The notes below the pieces were generated by a model. The model saw nothing but the letters and a program-made list of their open reading frames with translations. It was not told the DNA's origin and did not search any database. Shown here one piece after another: positions 36,498 to 45,313 of a stretch of 64,000 nucleotides of DNA (the stretch's first letter is position 1; every line of letters begins with the position of its first letter). The position numbers and the translations under genes are program-made. Source of the DNA: Methanohalophilus sp. RSK. GTDB taxonomy: Archaea > Halobacteriota > Methanosarcinia > Methanosarcinales > Methanosarcinaceae. The stretch lies in assembly GCF_003722075.1 (NCBI RefSeq), contig NZ_RDSK01000012.1:1-64000 (forward strand), read 5' to 3'.

Positions 36498-36880
36498 TAT
36501 TTGCCCTGATTATCAACATATTTTTTCAACATATCCAGCGTAACCTGTCCAGTTGTAGCCAAAAAATATGACCTTGACCAGAATGCATCTTTCCCCAACT
36601 TCTCTTTTACTTCTGGAAAATTCCTTCTAATCTCTCTTGATGAAATTGTTTTGATTGCATTGATATATTTGGGTATATCCAATGTTTGTTTTGCTTTGAA
36701 TATCATGTGAAAATGGTCTTTATCACACTCAATGTTGAGAATATCTACTTCATAAGTTTTACTTACATTGTATATAGTTTTTTTCAAACAATCAACTACA
36801 AGAGGATTCACCAAGGTATCTCTTCTATATTTTACACATTGTACAAAATGATATTGTAATGAATATAAAGAATGGCTACC
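36497..36880 (-). CDS. tnpA: TnpA (IS200 HUH transposase), start codon missing or unusual
   Basis: The catalytic HUH (HFHMIF) and tyrosine (LKKYVDNQ) are intact, so it is a Y1 single-strand transposase. The family N-terminus continues upstream of the first usable TTG (36814): reading up to 36880 gives GSHSLYSLQYHFVQC and VKYRRDT, which match IS200 proteins. A TAG at 36883-36881 precedes it, and no ATG, GTG or TTG lies between. Either a rare start is used or the gene is damaged. From TTG at 36814 only 105 residues would be made, without the first strand. Confidence 0.8.
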   Translation of the reverse strand, partial: GSHSLYSLQYHFVQCVKYRRDTLVNPLVVDCLKKTIYNVSKTYEVDILNIECDKDHFHMIFKAKQTLDIPKYINAIKTISSREIRRNFPEVKEKLGKDAFWSRSYFLATTGQVTLDMLKKYVDNQGK

Positions 36881-36959
36881 CTATCCAGATTGTAGTTTAT
36901 AGTTACAAATATATAAATGTAAATAACTTATGCAATTATATTATTGTAGCACGGCTTTC

Positions 36960-36983
36960 ATCCCCTAACTTATGGAAGGGGAT
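36960..36983 (-). repeat. IS left-end hairpin
   Basis: ATCCCC and GGGGAT arms, 12-nt loop, about 80 nt upstream of tnpA. This is the sub-terminal palindrome that TnpA binds; the element end is probably within the next 15 nt. Confidence 0.55.
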
Positions 36984-37028
36984 TTCTCGCCTGTTAAGTT
37001 AAATACCATTAAAACAAATCAAAACAGG

Positions 37029-38117
37029 ATGGCCTGGAAAACTAAGTATTATATTTTTGTAACCACAGTATTGTTGCTATTAATTATCCCGGGGACAGCA
37101 TCTGGAAAAAGCGATATTACTATTGAGGAAGTCTACAGTGACGTGCAGAGCTGTGATGTCAGGATAATTTCAGAAACCACCTATAATAATCTCACAATAG
37201 AAGCATCATTGTTACATGAAGGAGTTGTCATTGATACACAATCAATTGATATAGAAATGTTAACACCTGCTTCTGCGCTTACCAGAGTATTCTACTGGGA
37301 AAATGCAATACGGGACGATGGGGCTTATGAAGTACAGGTAATCGTCAAAGACGAGAATGAAGTATTTGCCCAACAGGAAAAAACGTTTGTGCATGGCCAT
37401 CAGATACTTCCTGCTATAACAATTGACAGTCTGACACCCACACCAATTGGAATCGAAGCCATAATAACTCCTTATAAATCCACTCTGGTAGATATTGAAT
37501 ATATGCTGGTGGATGGCAACAAGGTAATAGACACAATAGAGGAAAAAGCCATTCCTGTGCATACACAACCTATCGCCCTGGACAAAAAATGGAACGTGGT
37601 ACTTAAAAATAAACATGTATATCAGGGGAGACTAAAAATCAGTATAAAAGACCCCTACAGTATATCATTGCTCAAAAGCCGCTCTTTTGTGGCAGAAGAA
37701 GATGTGGAAATCAGCGATATTTACAAGGATGAGATCGGTGCAAGTGCTACGATATCAGGCATGTCCCAGGTACCTTTCAGGGGTTCAATAAGATTCACTG
37801 TTTTTGATAACAATGGAAAACCAGTAGAAAATATCGTCCAAAAATGTCCGGTCCTGCTTGCAGAAGATGATGAAACTGTAGAGGCAATCTGGGAAAATAA
37901 ACTTGATCGTGGAGAATATACACTGCTAATCGAGGCTATCGGGGAATACGGAAAAGTCATAATATCAAAAGAAAGCATAATTGATGTCGAAAAAGACATT
38001 GGACCTGCCACAATAAATGAAAAAAAAGAAGAACAAACCAATGCTACACCTGCAATTGGTTCTCTTGTTTCAATAGTCCTGATTTTTCTGGCATACCTGA
38101 CAAAAACAAAATATTGA
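37029..38117 (+). CDS. Secreted, C-terminally anchored beta-domain protein
   Basis: 362 residues. Signal peptide (YIFVTTVLLLLIIPGTASG), several Ig-like beta domains and a single C-terminal span (SLVSIVLIFLAYLTKTKY). It resembles the COG1361-like protein of the opposite operon in plan and precedes an FtsX permease by 7 nt. The IS lies just upstream, so its original promoter may be separated from it. ATG at 37029 is favoured because the signal peptide begins there; a longer frame would start inside the IS end. Confidence 0.7.
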   Translation: MAWKTKYYIFVTTVLLLLIIPGTASGKSDITIEEVYSDVQSCDVRIISETTYNNLTIEASLLHEGVVIDTQSIDIEMLTPASALTRVFYWENAIRDDGAYEVQVIVKDENEVFAQQEKTFVHGHQILPAITIDSLTPTPIGIEAIITPYKSTLVDIEYMLVDGNKVIDTIEEKAIPVHTQPIALDKKWNVVLKNKHVYQGRLKISIKDPYSISLLKSRSFVAEEDVEISDIYKDEIGASATISGMSQVPFRGSIRFTVFDNNGKPVENIVQKCPVLLAEDDETVEAIWENKLDRGEYTLLIEAIGEYGKVIISKESIIDVEKDIGPATINEKKEEQTNATPAIGSLVSIVLIFLAYLTKTKY

Positions 38118-38124
38118 TCCAACC

Positions 38125-39288
38125 ATGCCATTGAAATTTGAGCTTTTTGTTGCATTAAGGCACATTGTATACAGGAAACGGCAGACCATACTTTCCGTAG
38201 GTGCTATAGGAATTGCGGTCATGATTCTTGTTGTGTCCAATGCATTCATGGCAGGTTTTACCGATAAATTGTATGAATCAACTGTCAATGATATGGCCCA
38301 TGTAACCGTTACACCGGAAGAAGACAGTGAATATATCCACCTATACAAAAATCTCCAGAGTGAACTGTATCAAATTAATGGTATCAAAGCAGTGTCCCCG
38401 TCCCTTTCAGGAGGTGCGGTATTACGCAATGAAGATAATATTAAAAACGTCTTATTAAAAGGAATTAATCCCCGTGACGAAGATGCAGTATTATCCACCA
38501 ATGAGGACATAATAGGAGGAAGTTTATTCGCCCTGGCTACTTCAGGCAATACAATTGTAATCGGGGATGACCTGGCAGATGAACTTGAGGTCACCCTTGA
38601 TGACACCATAGAAATATCCTTTCCGGGCTCTGAAACTAATCTTTATCGTATCATAGGGATATATGATACAAACACTCCCCTGGATTCCACACTGGTCTAC
38701 ACTTCCCTTCAAACAGCCCAGTCATTCTACGGAACATCTGATGTTGTCAATAGTATCAGCATAAAACTTTATGACTTCAATCGAGATAGGGAGATTGCAC
38801 AGCAAATTGAAGACAAAGGTTATTCTGCAGAAGGATGGACGGAAACAAATCCTGAAATCCTACAGACCATTGCAATTGAAACCATTTCCAATAATATCAT
38901 GCTGGGCTTTATTCTCCTGATAGCATCATTTGGCGTCATAAGTGCCCTGAACATGGTAGTAGTGGAAAAAACAAAGGAGATAGGCATTCTCATGGCCATG
39001 GGAACGGGCAAATCAGGCATAAGGAACATATTCATCCTTGAAAGTGGAATTCTGGGTTTTCTCGGGGCTGTCACAGGAACTATTGCCGGGATCGCAATCG
39101 CACTGTCAATCGGCAGCTATGATGTGCCCTCTGAACTTTACCACATAGATTCCATACCGGTGGTTATACGATATAATGATGTGTTACTAACCATCATCGC
39201 GGTTTTCATACTAAACCTGATTGCAGGGGTATATCCGGCAAGCAGAGCCGCAAAAATGGATCCTGTAGAAGCAATAGCAACACATTAA
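38125..39288 (+). CDS. FtsX/LolE-type ABC exporter permease
   Basis: 387 residues. First span with LSVGAIGIAVMILVVSNAFMAG, an outside domain, and three later spans with NMVVVEKTKEIGILMAMGTG, then YPASRAAKMDPVEAIATH, a permease signature. No ATPase gene follows. It forms the plus-strand arm of the divergent exporter cluster and may use the ATPase at 34246. Confidence 0.9.
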   Translation: MPLKFELFVALRHIVYRKRQTILSVGAIGIAVMILVVSNAFMAGFTDKLYESTVNDMAHVTVTPEEDSEYIHLYKNLQSELYQINGIKAVSPSLSGGAVLRNEDNIKNVLLKGINPRDEDAVLSTNEDIIGGSLFALATSGNTIVIGDDLADELEVTLDDTIEISFPGSETNLYRIIGIYDTNTPLDSTLVYTSLQTAQSFYGTSDVVNSISIKLYDFNRDREIAQQIEDKGYSAEGWTETNPEILQTIAIETISNNIMLGFILLIASFGVISALNMVVVEKTKEIGILMAMGTGKSGIRNIFILESGILGFLGAVTGTIAGIAIALSIGSYDVPSELYHIDSIPVVIRYNDVLLTIIAVFILNLIAGVYPASRAAKMDPVEAIATH

Positions 39289-39342
39289 GCCATAGAAACA
39301 GAGGGAAAAGTGTATATACGAGACTTGCGTTAGGTTGTATAG

Positions 39343-39394
39343 ATGAGCGGGTTTTAATCCCTTTTTTAGTACCCCCACTCCCCAGCCCGCTCAT
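39343..39394. ncRNA. Long hairpin in the gap before cofD
   Basis: Nine-base perfect arms (ATGAGCGGG and CCCGCTCAT) separated by a 34-nt loop rich in pyrimidines. It lies between the convergent permease and cofD genes. It may be a bidirectional terminator or a small RNA; there is no reading frame of note. Confidence 0.35.
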
Positions 39395-39498
39395 ACCACC
39401 CCATTAAGCAAGCATTTTGGTATAGTAAATATAGGAGATATTAACATATATACTCTTTGCTTCTGAATTTTAAGTATGTTTAAAATTTTCAAGCGCAC

Positions 39499-40422
39499 TT
39501 ATTGCAGGGACTCAAACAGATTCTTTACATAACCTGCTAATTGTATACTTATATCTACAGAAGACATCATCGTATCAGTTTTTACTACACTGCAAGCCAT
39601 ACTTTCAAAAGAATTACAAAACTGTGGCTCACGGATATCTGTTACAAACACATCCAGAAAGTCATGGTAGCACCTTGCAACTTCATCTGAAGAAATACCA
39701 TAACCACATGCATTCATAAGTTTACCTGCAGGACCGCTAACCGGTTCATTCCCGATAATAGGACTTATTGCAACCACATTTTTACTTTTAAGGATTTCAG
39801 GCATTCCATCAAGGGATATGATGGGCCCTATGCTTGTTATCGGATTGCTGGGGCCAATCAGGACATCGCTGTCTTCCCGAAGCTTTTCCATTACAGCAGG
39901 GGATACAGAAGCTTCACCAATTCCAACCATCTTAACTTCAAGTACATCGGGCTTGCCCTTATGCTTAATCCAGAAATCCTGGTAATGCATCCAGCCCTGG
40001 GGTGTGCGGATCATGGTGGATACCGGATTATCTGACATCGGCAGTATATTGGCCTTGATACCAAATCTTGAGCAAAGATTTGCAATTGCTTCACTAAGGG
40101 TAGCCCCATTGCGAATCATATCAGATCTCATGATATGTGTGGCCCGATCCCGGTCCCCCAGCATCATCTTCTCATCATAACCACAATCCTTCATAGCATT
40201 GAAAGTGCGGAATGTATCACCTGCTATACCCCACCATTTATCCCGGTCAATCATACCGGCAAAAAGGTAGAGTACTGTATCAATATCCGGTGTTACAAGA
40301 TTACCTGATACCCACAGATCTTCGGCGGTATTCACGACAACTGTAATTTCTTCTTCGTCCATTGTCCGCATCAGGCCATCAAGGAGCTTGGGGGTACCGG
40401 TTCCACCGGAAAATATTATCAT
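39499..40422 (-). CDS. cofD: 2-phospho-L-lactate transferase CofD
   Basis: 307 residues. Transfers the phospholactyl (or phosphoenolpyruvyl) group to the deazaflavin Fo in coenzyme F420 synthesis. N-terminal FSGGTGTPKLLDGL and VNTAEDLWVSG, and GPSNPITSIGPIISLDG mid-protein, are family motifs. F420 is central to methanogenesis, which agrees with the rest of the window. Single gene between convergent and divergent neighbours. Confidence 0.96.
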   Translation of the reverse strand: MIIFSGGTGTPKLLDGLMRTMDEEEITVVVNTAEDLWVSGNLVTPDIDTVLYLFAGMIDRDKWWGIAGDTFRTFNAMKDCGYDEKMMLGDRDRATHIMRSDMIRNGATLSEAIANLCSRFGIKANILPMSDNPVSTMIRTPQGWMHYQDFWIKHKGKPDVLEVKMVGIGEASVSPAVMEKLREDSDVLIGPSNPITSIGPIISLDGMPEILKSKNVVAISPIIGNEPVSGPAGKLMNACGYGISSDEVARCYHDFLDVFVTDIREPQFCNSFESMACSVVKTDTMMSSVDISIQLAGYVKNLFESLQ

Positions 40423-40489
40423 GATATTACCTCAACATTTCGCTACCAAAATCACAACATCATTATAATATGAACGGTTATTTAAAAAC

Positions 40490-41686
40490 ATGAAGGTCAT
40501 GAGGGACCCCGTACACGGTCATGTTGAACTTGACGAACTTGCAGTATCCCTTATGGATACACCCCGTATGCAACGTCTCAGGAGGATACACCAGCTCGGA
40601 TTGTCTAATCTGGTATATCCCGGTGCCAACCATACTCGTTTTGAACATTCACTGGGCGCACATCACCTGGCTACGACCCTTGCGGAAGAAATTGATTCCG
40701 TACAGCAATCTGAAATCGATGAACTCAGGGTTGCTGCAATGTTGCATGATATAGGACACGGCCCCCTTTCACACGTTACAGAAGGTGTCATCAAAAAATA
40801 TACCCGCAGGGAGCATGAAGATGTAAAACACCTGCTGCGCAAAGGGGATATAGCAGAAGTTTGCAGCGATGCCGGCCTCAACATCTCAAGGATCGCAGAC
40901 CATATTCTAGGCAAAACCTCCCTTGGACAGATAATAAACAGTGAGATTGATGTTGACCGTATGGATTACCTCATTCGTGATGCACATTACACAGGTGTTG
41001 CATACGGTCTTGTAGATCATAGCCGCCTGATCCACAAAATGCAATTCTACGAAGATAAACTGGTTGTAACAGAAGGCGGACTCAATGCGGCCGAGTCCCT
41101 GCTTGTATCACGTTTTTTAATGCATCCTTCGGTATATTTCCATCATGTGACACGCATTTCAGAAACAATGATAACAAGAGGCATCGAATATTTGATAGAG
41201 CAGGAGAAACTCAATCCCTCCAGCCTTCAGGACATGGATGATTACCGCCTGTTTGAAACCATGCGCCAGGATGGCGGTTACGCCGGTGAGATGATCAACA
41301 GGATTGATGAGAGAAAACTGTACAAACGTGCCCTCTACGTAGGGTTTGATGACGTTGATGAGAAGGTTTTGAACTATCGCAAAGCCATCCAGAGGGTAGA
41401 AAAAGAAATAGCAGAAGAGGCGGGAATTGATGAAGAAGAAATCCTCATAGATATTCCGAAATTGCCCCGGATAGAGGAGATGAAAGCATTGATCAAGGTC
41501 AATGGAAAGAAAATGACCCTTGATAAAGCCTCCCATCTTGTAGCAACTCTTGAAAAAGCACACCGTGACAACTGGAAACTTGGGGTTTATACCCCCAGGG
41601 AACACAGGGACAAGGTGAAGAAAATAGCAAACGATTTTTTCGAGGTCAAAAAACAGACCCGACAATACAAGTTAACGGATATATAA
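40490..41686 (+). CDS. HD-domain phosphohydrolase (dNTPase/SAMHD1-like)
   Basis: 398 residues. N-terminal DPVHGHVELDELAVSLMDTPRMQRLRRIHQL is cut short here as the family opening; metal-binding H..HD..D residues are HTRFEHSLGAHHLA, AAMLHDIGHGPLSH and DVDRMDYLIRDA. This is the family that includes archaeal relatives of SAMHD1 and YwfO. The substrate is unknown. It is followed after 10 nt by the LpdD-like gene and ubiX. Confidence 0.9.
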   Translation: MKVMRDPVHGHVELDELAVSLMDTPRMQRLRRIHQLGLSNLVYPGANHTRFEHSLGAHHLATTLAEEIDSVQQSEIDELRVAAMLHDIGHGPLSHVTEGVIKKYTRREHEDVKHLLRKGDIAEVCSDAGLNISRIADHILGKTSLGQIINSEIDVDRMDYLIRDAHYTGVAYGLVDHSRLIHKMQFYEDKLVVTEGGLNAAESLLVSRFLMHPSVYFHHVTRISETMITRGIEYLIEQEKLNPSSLQDMDDYRLFETMRQDGGYAGEMINRIDERKLYKRALYVGFDDVDEKVLNYRKAIQRVEKEIAEEAGIDEEEILIDIPKLPRIEEMKALIKVNGKKMTLDKASHLVATLEKAHRDNWKLGVYTPREHRDKVKKIANDFFEVKKQTRQYKLTDI

Positions 41687-41696
41687 GGGGATATAA

Positions 41697-42032
41697 GTGG
41701 AATTTATTGAAAAAGAAACTGGGGGAAGGAAACTATCTCTAAAATGGCGCAATATTGGAGACGGTTTGCTTGTAACACTTACAGGCGGCGATGAGCATAT
41801 AGGAGCAGTTGCTGTGGGCAATTCAGGTGCTTCCTCGGTCATTACCCTGCCCGGACACAGGGATGACGAGATTGCACACAGACAGGCAGGCCGCATTAAC
41901 AGGAAAACCGGCAATGATACTGTTTTCCTTGTAGGGATACATTTCAACAACATACAGCCTGATGAGATCAGTAAAATCTGCGATACCGCAGAACTTATGG
42001 TTGACGAACTTATAGATATAATTGAGGAATAA
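41697..42032 (+). CDS. LpdD-like protein next to UbiX
   Basis: 111 residues, GTG start with GGGGAT upstream. Text such as LLVTLTGGDEHIGAVAVG and ITLPGHRDDEIAHRQAGRI matches small archaeal proteins related to LpdD, proposed to assist prenylated-FMN enzymes. It ends 1 nt before ubiX, whose product makes prenylated FMN. The link is by family and position; the function itself is not proven. Confidence 0.65.
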   Translation: MEFIEKETGGRKLSLKWRNIGDGLLVTLTGGDEHIGAVAVGNSGASSVITLPGHRDDEIAHRQAGRINRKTGNDTVFLVGIHFNNIQPDEISKICDTAELMVDELIDIIEE

Positions 42033-42033
42033 T

Positions 42034-42597
42034 ATGGAAGTTGTAGTGGGAATCAGCGGGGCCTCCGGGGCACAGTACGGGATCAGGTTACTTGAAATAT
42101 TTGCAGAAAAGGGAATTTATACACACCTGGTAATAACCTCTGCAGCCAGGCAAATAATACATATAGAAACAAACTGGAAGATCGAAGAGGTGGAAAAACT
42201 TGCCTGTGAGGTGCATGAGGAAAAAGATTTTACAGCTTCTGTAGCAAGCGGATCCCATCCTTACAATGCTTTGGTGATAGCCCCCTGTAGCATGAAAACT
42301 GCTGCTTCCATTGCACACGGAATCTCCGACAATCTTCTTACAAGGGCTGCTGATGTGTGTCTCAAGGAAGGCAGGAATGTCATCCTGATGGTACGGGAGA
42401 CTCCCTACAGCCGAATACATCTGGAAAACCTGCTCAAACTCAAGGAATCCGGCACCCAGGTTTTACCTGCATGTCCTGCATTCTACAACAAACCGCAATC
42501 AATAGACGACTTAATTGATTTCATGGCCGGGCGGGTGCTGGATCTTCTGAATATTGATAATGATGTATATCCCAGATGGGAAGGAGAGGATAACTGA
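42034..42597 (+). CDS. ubiX: Flavin prenyltransferase UbiX
   Basis: 187 residues. Joins dimethylallyl phosphate to FMN to make prenylated FMN for UbiD decarboxylases. GISGASGAQYGIRLLE binds FMN, APCSMKTAASIAHGISDNLL and RETPYSRIHLENLL complete the family pattern. Overlaps no gene but starts 1 nt after the LpdD-like stop. No ubiD is in the window. Confidence 0.95.
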   Translation: MEVVVGISGASGAQYGIRLLEIFAEKGIYTHLVITSAARQIIHIETNWKIEEVEKLACEVHEEKDFTASVASGSHPYNALVIAPCSMKTAASIAHGISDNLLTRAADVCLKEGRNVILMVRETPYSRIHLENLLKLKESGTQVLPACPAFYNKPQSIDDLIDFMAGRVLDLLNIDNDVYPRWEGEDN

Positions 42598-42682
42598 ACC
42601 AATTTTCACCCTCTTCTGCGCCCTTCAATAGTTAGATATATCTAGGAGAAGTGCATTTAGGGGGGATGCCCCTATATCATGT

Positions 42683-42760
42683 GGGATAGTAGGGTAGCCT
42701 GGCCGATCCTCGAGCGTTTGGGACGCTTGGACTGCGGTTCAAATCCGCGCTATCCCACCA
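42683..42760 (+). tRNA. tRNA-Pro(TGG), CCA end encoded
   Basis: Acceptor GGGATAG/CTATCCC with discriminator A and encoded CCA; D arm GGGT/ATCC; anticodon arm GAGCG-TTTGGGA-CGCTT (anticodon TGG); T arm TGCGG-TTCAAAT-CCGCG. TTAGATATATCTA at about 42630 may serve as promoter. No intron. Confidence 0.93.
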
Positions 42761-42825
42761 CTATTCTTCATGTAACTACTAATTTTAACGAATATTTTAT
42801 AAACCAGCCAGACATGGGAAAAGCT

Positions 42826-43101
42826 ATGGCTGCCAAGAAGGTAAGATTGTTTGCCAATATCAGGGAAAAGGCCGGAACTTCCGAAGTAGAGGTCAACGGA
42901 GACACCGTTTCTGAGATATTGGATGAAATAATTACAAAATACCCGGATCTTGAAGAACTTATATTTGAGGATGGCAAAAAACTCAGAGGGTACATAAACA
43001 TCCTGATCAACGGGGAAAATGTCCAGCATCTTGAAGGTACAGATTCAGCGATTACAGAAAAAGATGAAGTCGCTATATTCCCCCCTGTTTCCGGTGGATA
43101 A
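42826..43101 (+). CDS. MoaD/SAMP-like ubiquitin-fold sulfur carrier
   Basis: 91 residues ending in PPVSGG, so the C-terminal glycine can be adenylated and turned into a thiocarboxylate. KVRLFANIREKAG at the start and DGKKLRGYINILINGENV are typical of MoaD. A TTTTATAAA box about 26 nt before the ATG at 42826 suggests a leaderless transcript; an ATG 12 nt earlier is also in frame. It may supply sulfur for molybdopterin, tungstopterin or tRNA, or act as a protein tag. Confidence 0.85.
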   Translation: MAAKKVRLFANIREKAGTSEVEVNGDTVSEILDEIITKYPDLEELIFEDGKKLRGYINILINGENVQHLEGTDSAITEKDEVAIFPPVSGG

Positions 43102-43123
43102 ATAAAGATGGTGGGACAATTCC

Positions 43124-43492
43124 ATGGAATACCGGGATGTTACCAATCTCTTTTTGCTAGGAACTGGCGGATTCCTGGGAGCTGTATGCAGATATGGTAC
43201 GTCCACCATTATCCAGGGAACCCATGGAACATTTGTTGTGAACGTGCTGGGAAGTTTCTTGCTGGGGTTGTTACTGTTCTACTCTGACTATATCGGTTAC
43301 CTGACCCCACACATCCGAATGTTTGCAGGCATCGGGTTTTTAGGCGCATTCACCACATTCTCCACATTCATTGTACAGACTGTGCAAATGCAGCCTGTAC
43401 ACGGGTTTGCAAACATAATGATAAATCTGTTACCCGGCCTATTTGCAATCTTTCTTGCAAGAGGGGTGGTAATATACATCGGAGGCGAGTGA
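43124..43492 (+). CDS. crcB: Fluoride channel subunit CrcB/Fluc
   Basis: 122 residues, four spans. Family motifs GGFLGAVCRYG, GTFVVNVLGSFLLG (with the pore Asn) and GFLGAFTTFSTF are all present. Fluoride-specific export channel. It is paired with a second copy 1 nt downstream; such pairs act as heterodimers. No fluoride riboswitch is seen in the 22 nt upstream. Confidence 0.93.
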   Translation: MEYRDVTNLFLLGTGGFLGAVCRYGTSTIIQGTHGTFVVNVLGSFLLGLLLFYSDYIGYLTPHIRMFAGIGFLGAFTTFSTFIVQTVQMQPVHGFANIMINLLPGLFAIFLARGVVIYIGGE

Positions 43493-43493
43493 A

Positions 43494-43850
43494 GTGTATC
43501 CAGCAGGCTATTTACTTGTTGGTATCGGCGGGTTTATCGGTGCAACACTCAGGTATATAATCGCGGGAATGATCCCTAGAAAGGCAGATATACCTACAGG
43601 TACACTCGCAGTAAACATAATTGGTACAACAATACTCTCATATCTTACATATTCCCATTCCCTGCAGCATCTTTACCTGTTGAATATAGGCATTCTGGGT
43701 TCATTCACCACTTTTTCCACTTTTACTTATGAATCATTTGCACTCCTGGAACAACAGTCAAACCGGAGTTTTATTACAAATATAATGCTTAACTGCATGT
43801 TCTGCATGCTCGGTGCCGGACTCGGGCAGTTAATGGCAAACTTAATTTAA
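43494..43850 (+). CDS. crcB: Second fluoride channel subunit CrcB/Fluc
   Basis: 118 residues, GTG start. GGFIGATLRYIIAG, GTLAVNIIGTTILS and GSFTTFSTFTYE match the family. Its sequence differs enough from the first copy for a dual-topology pair. It directly follows crcB and precedes the DUF190 gene. Confidence 0.92.
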   Translation: MYPAGYLLVGIGGFIGATLRYIIAGMIPRKADIPTGTLAVNIIGTTILSYLTYSHSLQHLYLLNIGILGSFTTFSTFTYESFALLEQQSNRSFITNIMLNCMFCMLGAGLGQLMANLI

Positions 43851-43879
43851 AAAGAGATTGAATAAAGAAAGGGGACTAT

Positions 43880-44203
43880 ATGCAATCCAAAATACTGAAA
43901 ATTTATCTTAGTGAAAATGATACATACAAAGGTAAAAGTGCCCATCAGGCCATCATCGAGTTCTTGCTTGAAAAAGATGTTGCCGGTGTCACCGCAATCA
44001 GGGGAATCGAGGGATATGGAGTACACAGTGTAATCCACAAAACAAGTATCCTCAGGCTCGGAATGGACCTCCCCATCATAGTACAGGCCGTGGATGAAGA
44101 AGAGAAGTTGCGTAATATCCTGCCTGAACTCAAGAAAGTGGCTCCTGGTGAACTCATTGTGATGCAGGATGTGGAAATTCTGGCAGGGCATAAAAGGGAT
44201 TAA
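43880..44203 (+). CDS. DUF190 protein
   Basis: 107 residues, resembling PII in fold. Text KILKIYLSENDTYKGKSAHQAIIEFLLEK and GVTAIRGIEGYGVHS is the DUF190 signature. These genes very often accompany crcB, so a role in fluoride response or channel control is likely but unproven. Its stop abuts the end of the convergent YhbY gene. Confidence 0.88.
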   Translation: MQSKILKIYLSENDTYKGKSAHQAIIEFLLEKDVAGVTAIRGIEGYGVHSVIHKTSILRLGMDLPIIVQAVDEEEKLRNILPELKKVAPGELIVMQDVEILAGHKRD

Positions 44204-44461
44204 TTACCTGTAGAGGACTATCGCCCTTCCACGCACATCTATCAGGGTAGTGGATGTGAGAGAGGCCAGTTCCTCTGCAATTGAATCCATACTTTCACCG
44301 GGAAAACTCTTGAGGATTTTAACCTTGACAAGATGATTGGCTTTAATTTGTTTTTTCAATTCAGTTACAACCGCATCATCAATTCCCTTTTTACCCAGAG
44401 TAAGAATGGGTTTCAGGTGAGTTGCTTCTGACCTAAATTTCCTTATTTTATCCTTATCCAT
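44204..44461 (-). CDS. YhbY/CRM-domain RNA-binding protein
   Basis: 85 residues. One CRM domain with LGKKGIDDAVVTELKKQIKANHLVKVKIL; the family GxxG loop is GKKG. Probably binds pre-50S ribosomal RNA. ATG at 44461 follows AGGTGT; the longer in-frame start upstream is not needed. Confidence 0.88.
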   Translation of the reverse strand: MDKDKIRKFRSEATHLKPILTLGKKGIDDAVVTELKKQIKANHLVKVKILKSFPGESMDSIAEELASLTSTTLIDVRGRAIVLYR

Positions 44462-44523
44462 CAAATAACACCTGCCTATAGGGACCTGCATGAAGTATAT
44501 ATAACTAACCTAAAGAAAAGCAT

Positions 44524-45231
44524 TCAGTCTTCCTTGATGCCCTGAATGGATATTGAACCATCTTCCACCAAATACTCAAACCAGGGAGTGGGTTTTGAAG
44601 ATATTCCTACTGCACGTAGGTAATGACTGCCGTTATCTTCCTGCACCTCAATCATACCATCATAAAGCTGTTTTAAGGTAGCAATTGTGCGGGAGTCATG
44701 CATCTGGTCTTCAAGTACGAATAAACCCAGACCTTTTATGGCTTTGATTCTGCCTGTGAACACGTGCATGAAACGAAATACCGTCTGGATATTAGAGTAC
44801 ATAAGAATAGTCGAGACAGAATTAATACAGAGGATATTATGAGAAATCTGGCGTTTCATCCAGAATTGTTCAAAAAACTGACTTATTCGAACACCTATAC
44901 CGGTAAGGTCCACAGGACTAGAAGCACGTTTTATGTTCTCAGTATCATCAGCCGCCATGCCCAGCGTCTTGGTTACACAGTCCACAATCCCGATATTGGA
45001 CACAGGTATGGTTTTGTCAAAGGAGGTGAACCATTCCAGAACATGCTCACCGGGTTCTCTTGTAGAAACAATGACCGAAGATTCTTCCTTTTTGAGACCG
45101 TTTTTAAGTATATGGTATGCAACATCTTCCTTTCCGCTCATAGGAGGGCCTATTACCATCAGATTGCTTCCTTCACGGATTTCCCCGATAATATTATCCA
45201 GTTCTTCAATGCCCAGTGAATAGGATGCCAT
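44524..45231 (-). CDS. RecA/KaiC-superfamily ATPase-like protein
   Basis: 235 residues. A KaiC/RadA-type fold starting SLGIEELDNIIGEIREGSNLMVIGPPMSGKEDVA. The Walker A loop is GPPMSGKE, where the usual Thr/Ser after Lys is Glu, so ATPase activity is doubtful. Later strand NILCINSVSTILMYSN is the Walker B-like part. Proteins of this type in archaea are often linked with signal transduction. No partner gene is adjacent. Confidence 0.78.
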   Translation of the reverse strand: MASYSLGIEELDNIIGEIREGSNLMVIGPPMSGKEDVAYHILKNGLKKEESSVIVSTREPGEHVLEWFTSFDKTIPVSNIGIVDCVTKTLGMAADDTENIKRASSPVDLTGIGVRISQFFEQFWMKRQISHNILCINSVSTILMYSNIQTVFRFMHVFTGRIKAIKGLGLFVLEDQMHDSRTIATLKQLYDGMIEVQEDNGSHYLRAVGISSKPTPWFEYLVEDGSISIQGIKED

Positions 45232-45313
45232 ATACTCCAGCCGAACTCTCTATTTTAATTTACTATATAAGGATAGTCCTTAATAACATTATTCCCGATA
45301 ATACCCTCGGTTA

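Larger units (their letters stand above)
35222..36995 (-). mobile_element. IS200/IS605 family insertion sequence
   Basis: Carries tnpA then tnpB on the minus strand. The left-end hairpin (ATCCCC/GGGGAT, 36960-36983) lies before tnpA and the right-end hairpin (CTCCA/TGGAG, 35230-35249) overlaps the tnpB stop. Boundaries are approximate, since this family makes no target duplication. It inserted between two divergent ABC-exporter gene groups. The base composition is much more AT-rich than the neighbours, showing recent arrival. Confidence 0.85.

Noticed and set aside
36881-36883. Amber codon before tnpA as a possible pyrrolysine site
   Set aside because: No start codon with a ribosome site lies upstream in that frame, and IS200 proteins do not extend further back. 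Loss of the start is a simpler explanation.
43102-43123. Fluoride riboswitch before crcB
   Set aside because: Only 22 nt separate the genes, too short for the aptamer, and no matching pattern is seen.
44524-45231. Circadian KaiC or gas-vesicle regulator
   Set aside because: Single half-domain with an altered Walker A loop and no kai or gvp neighbours; only the superfamily can be supported.
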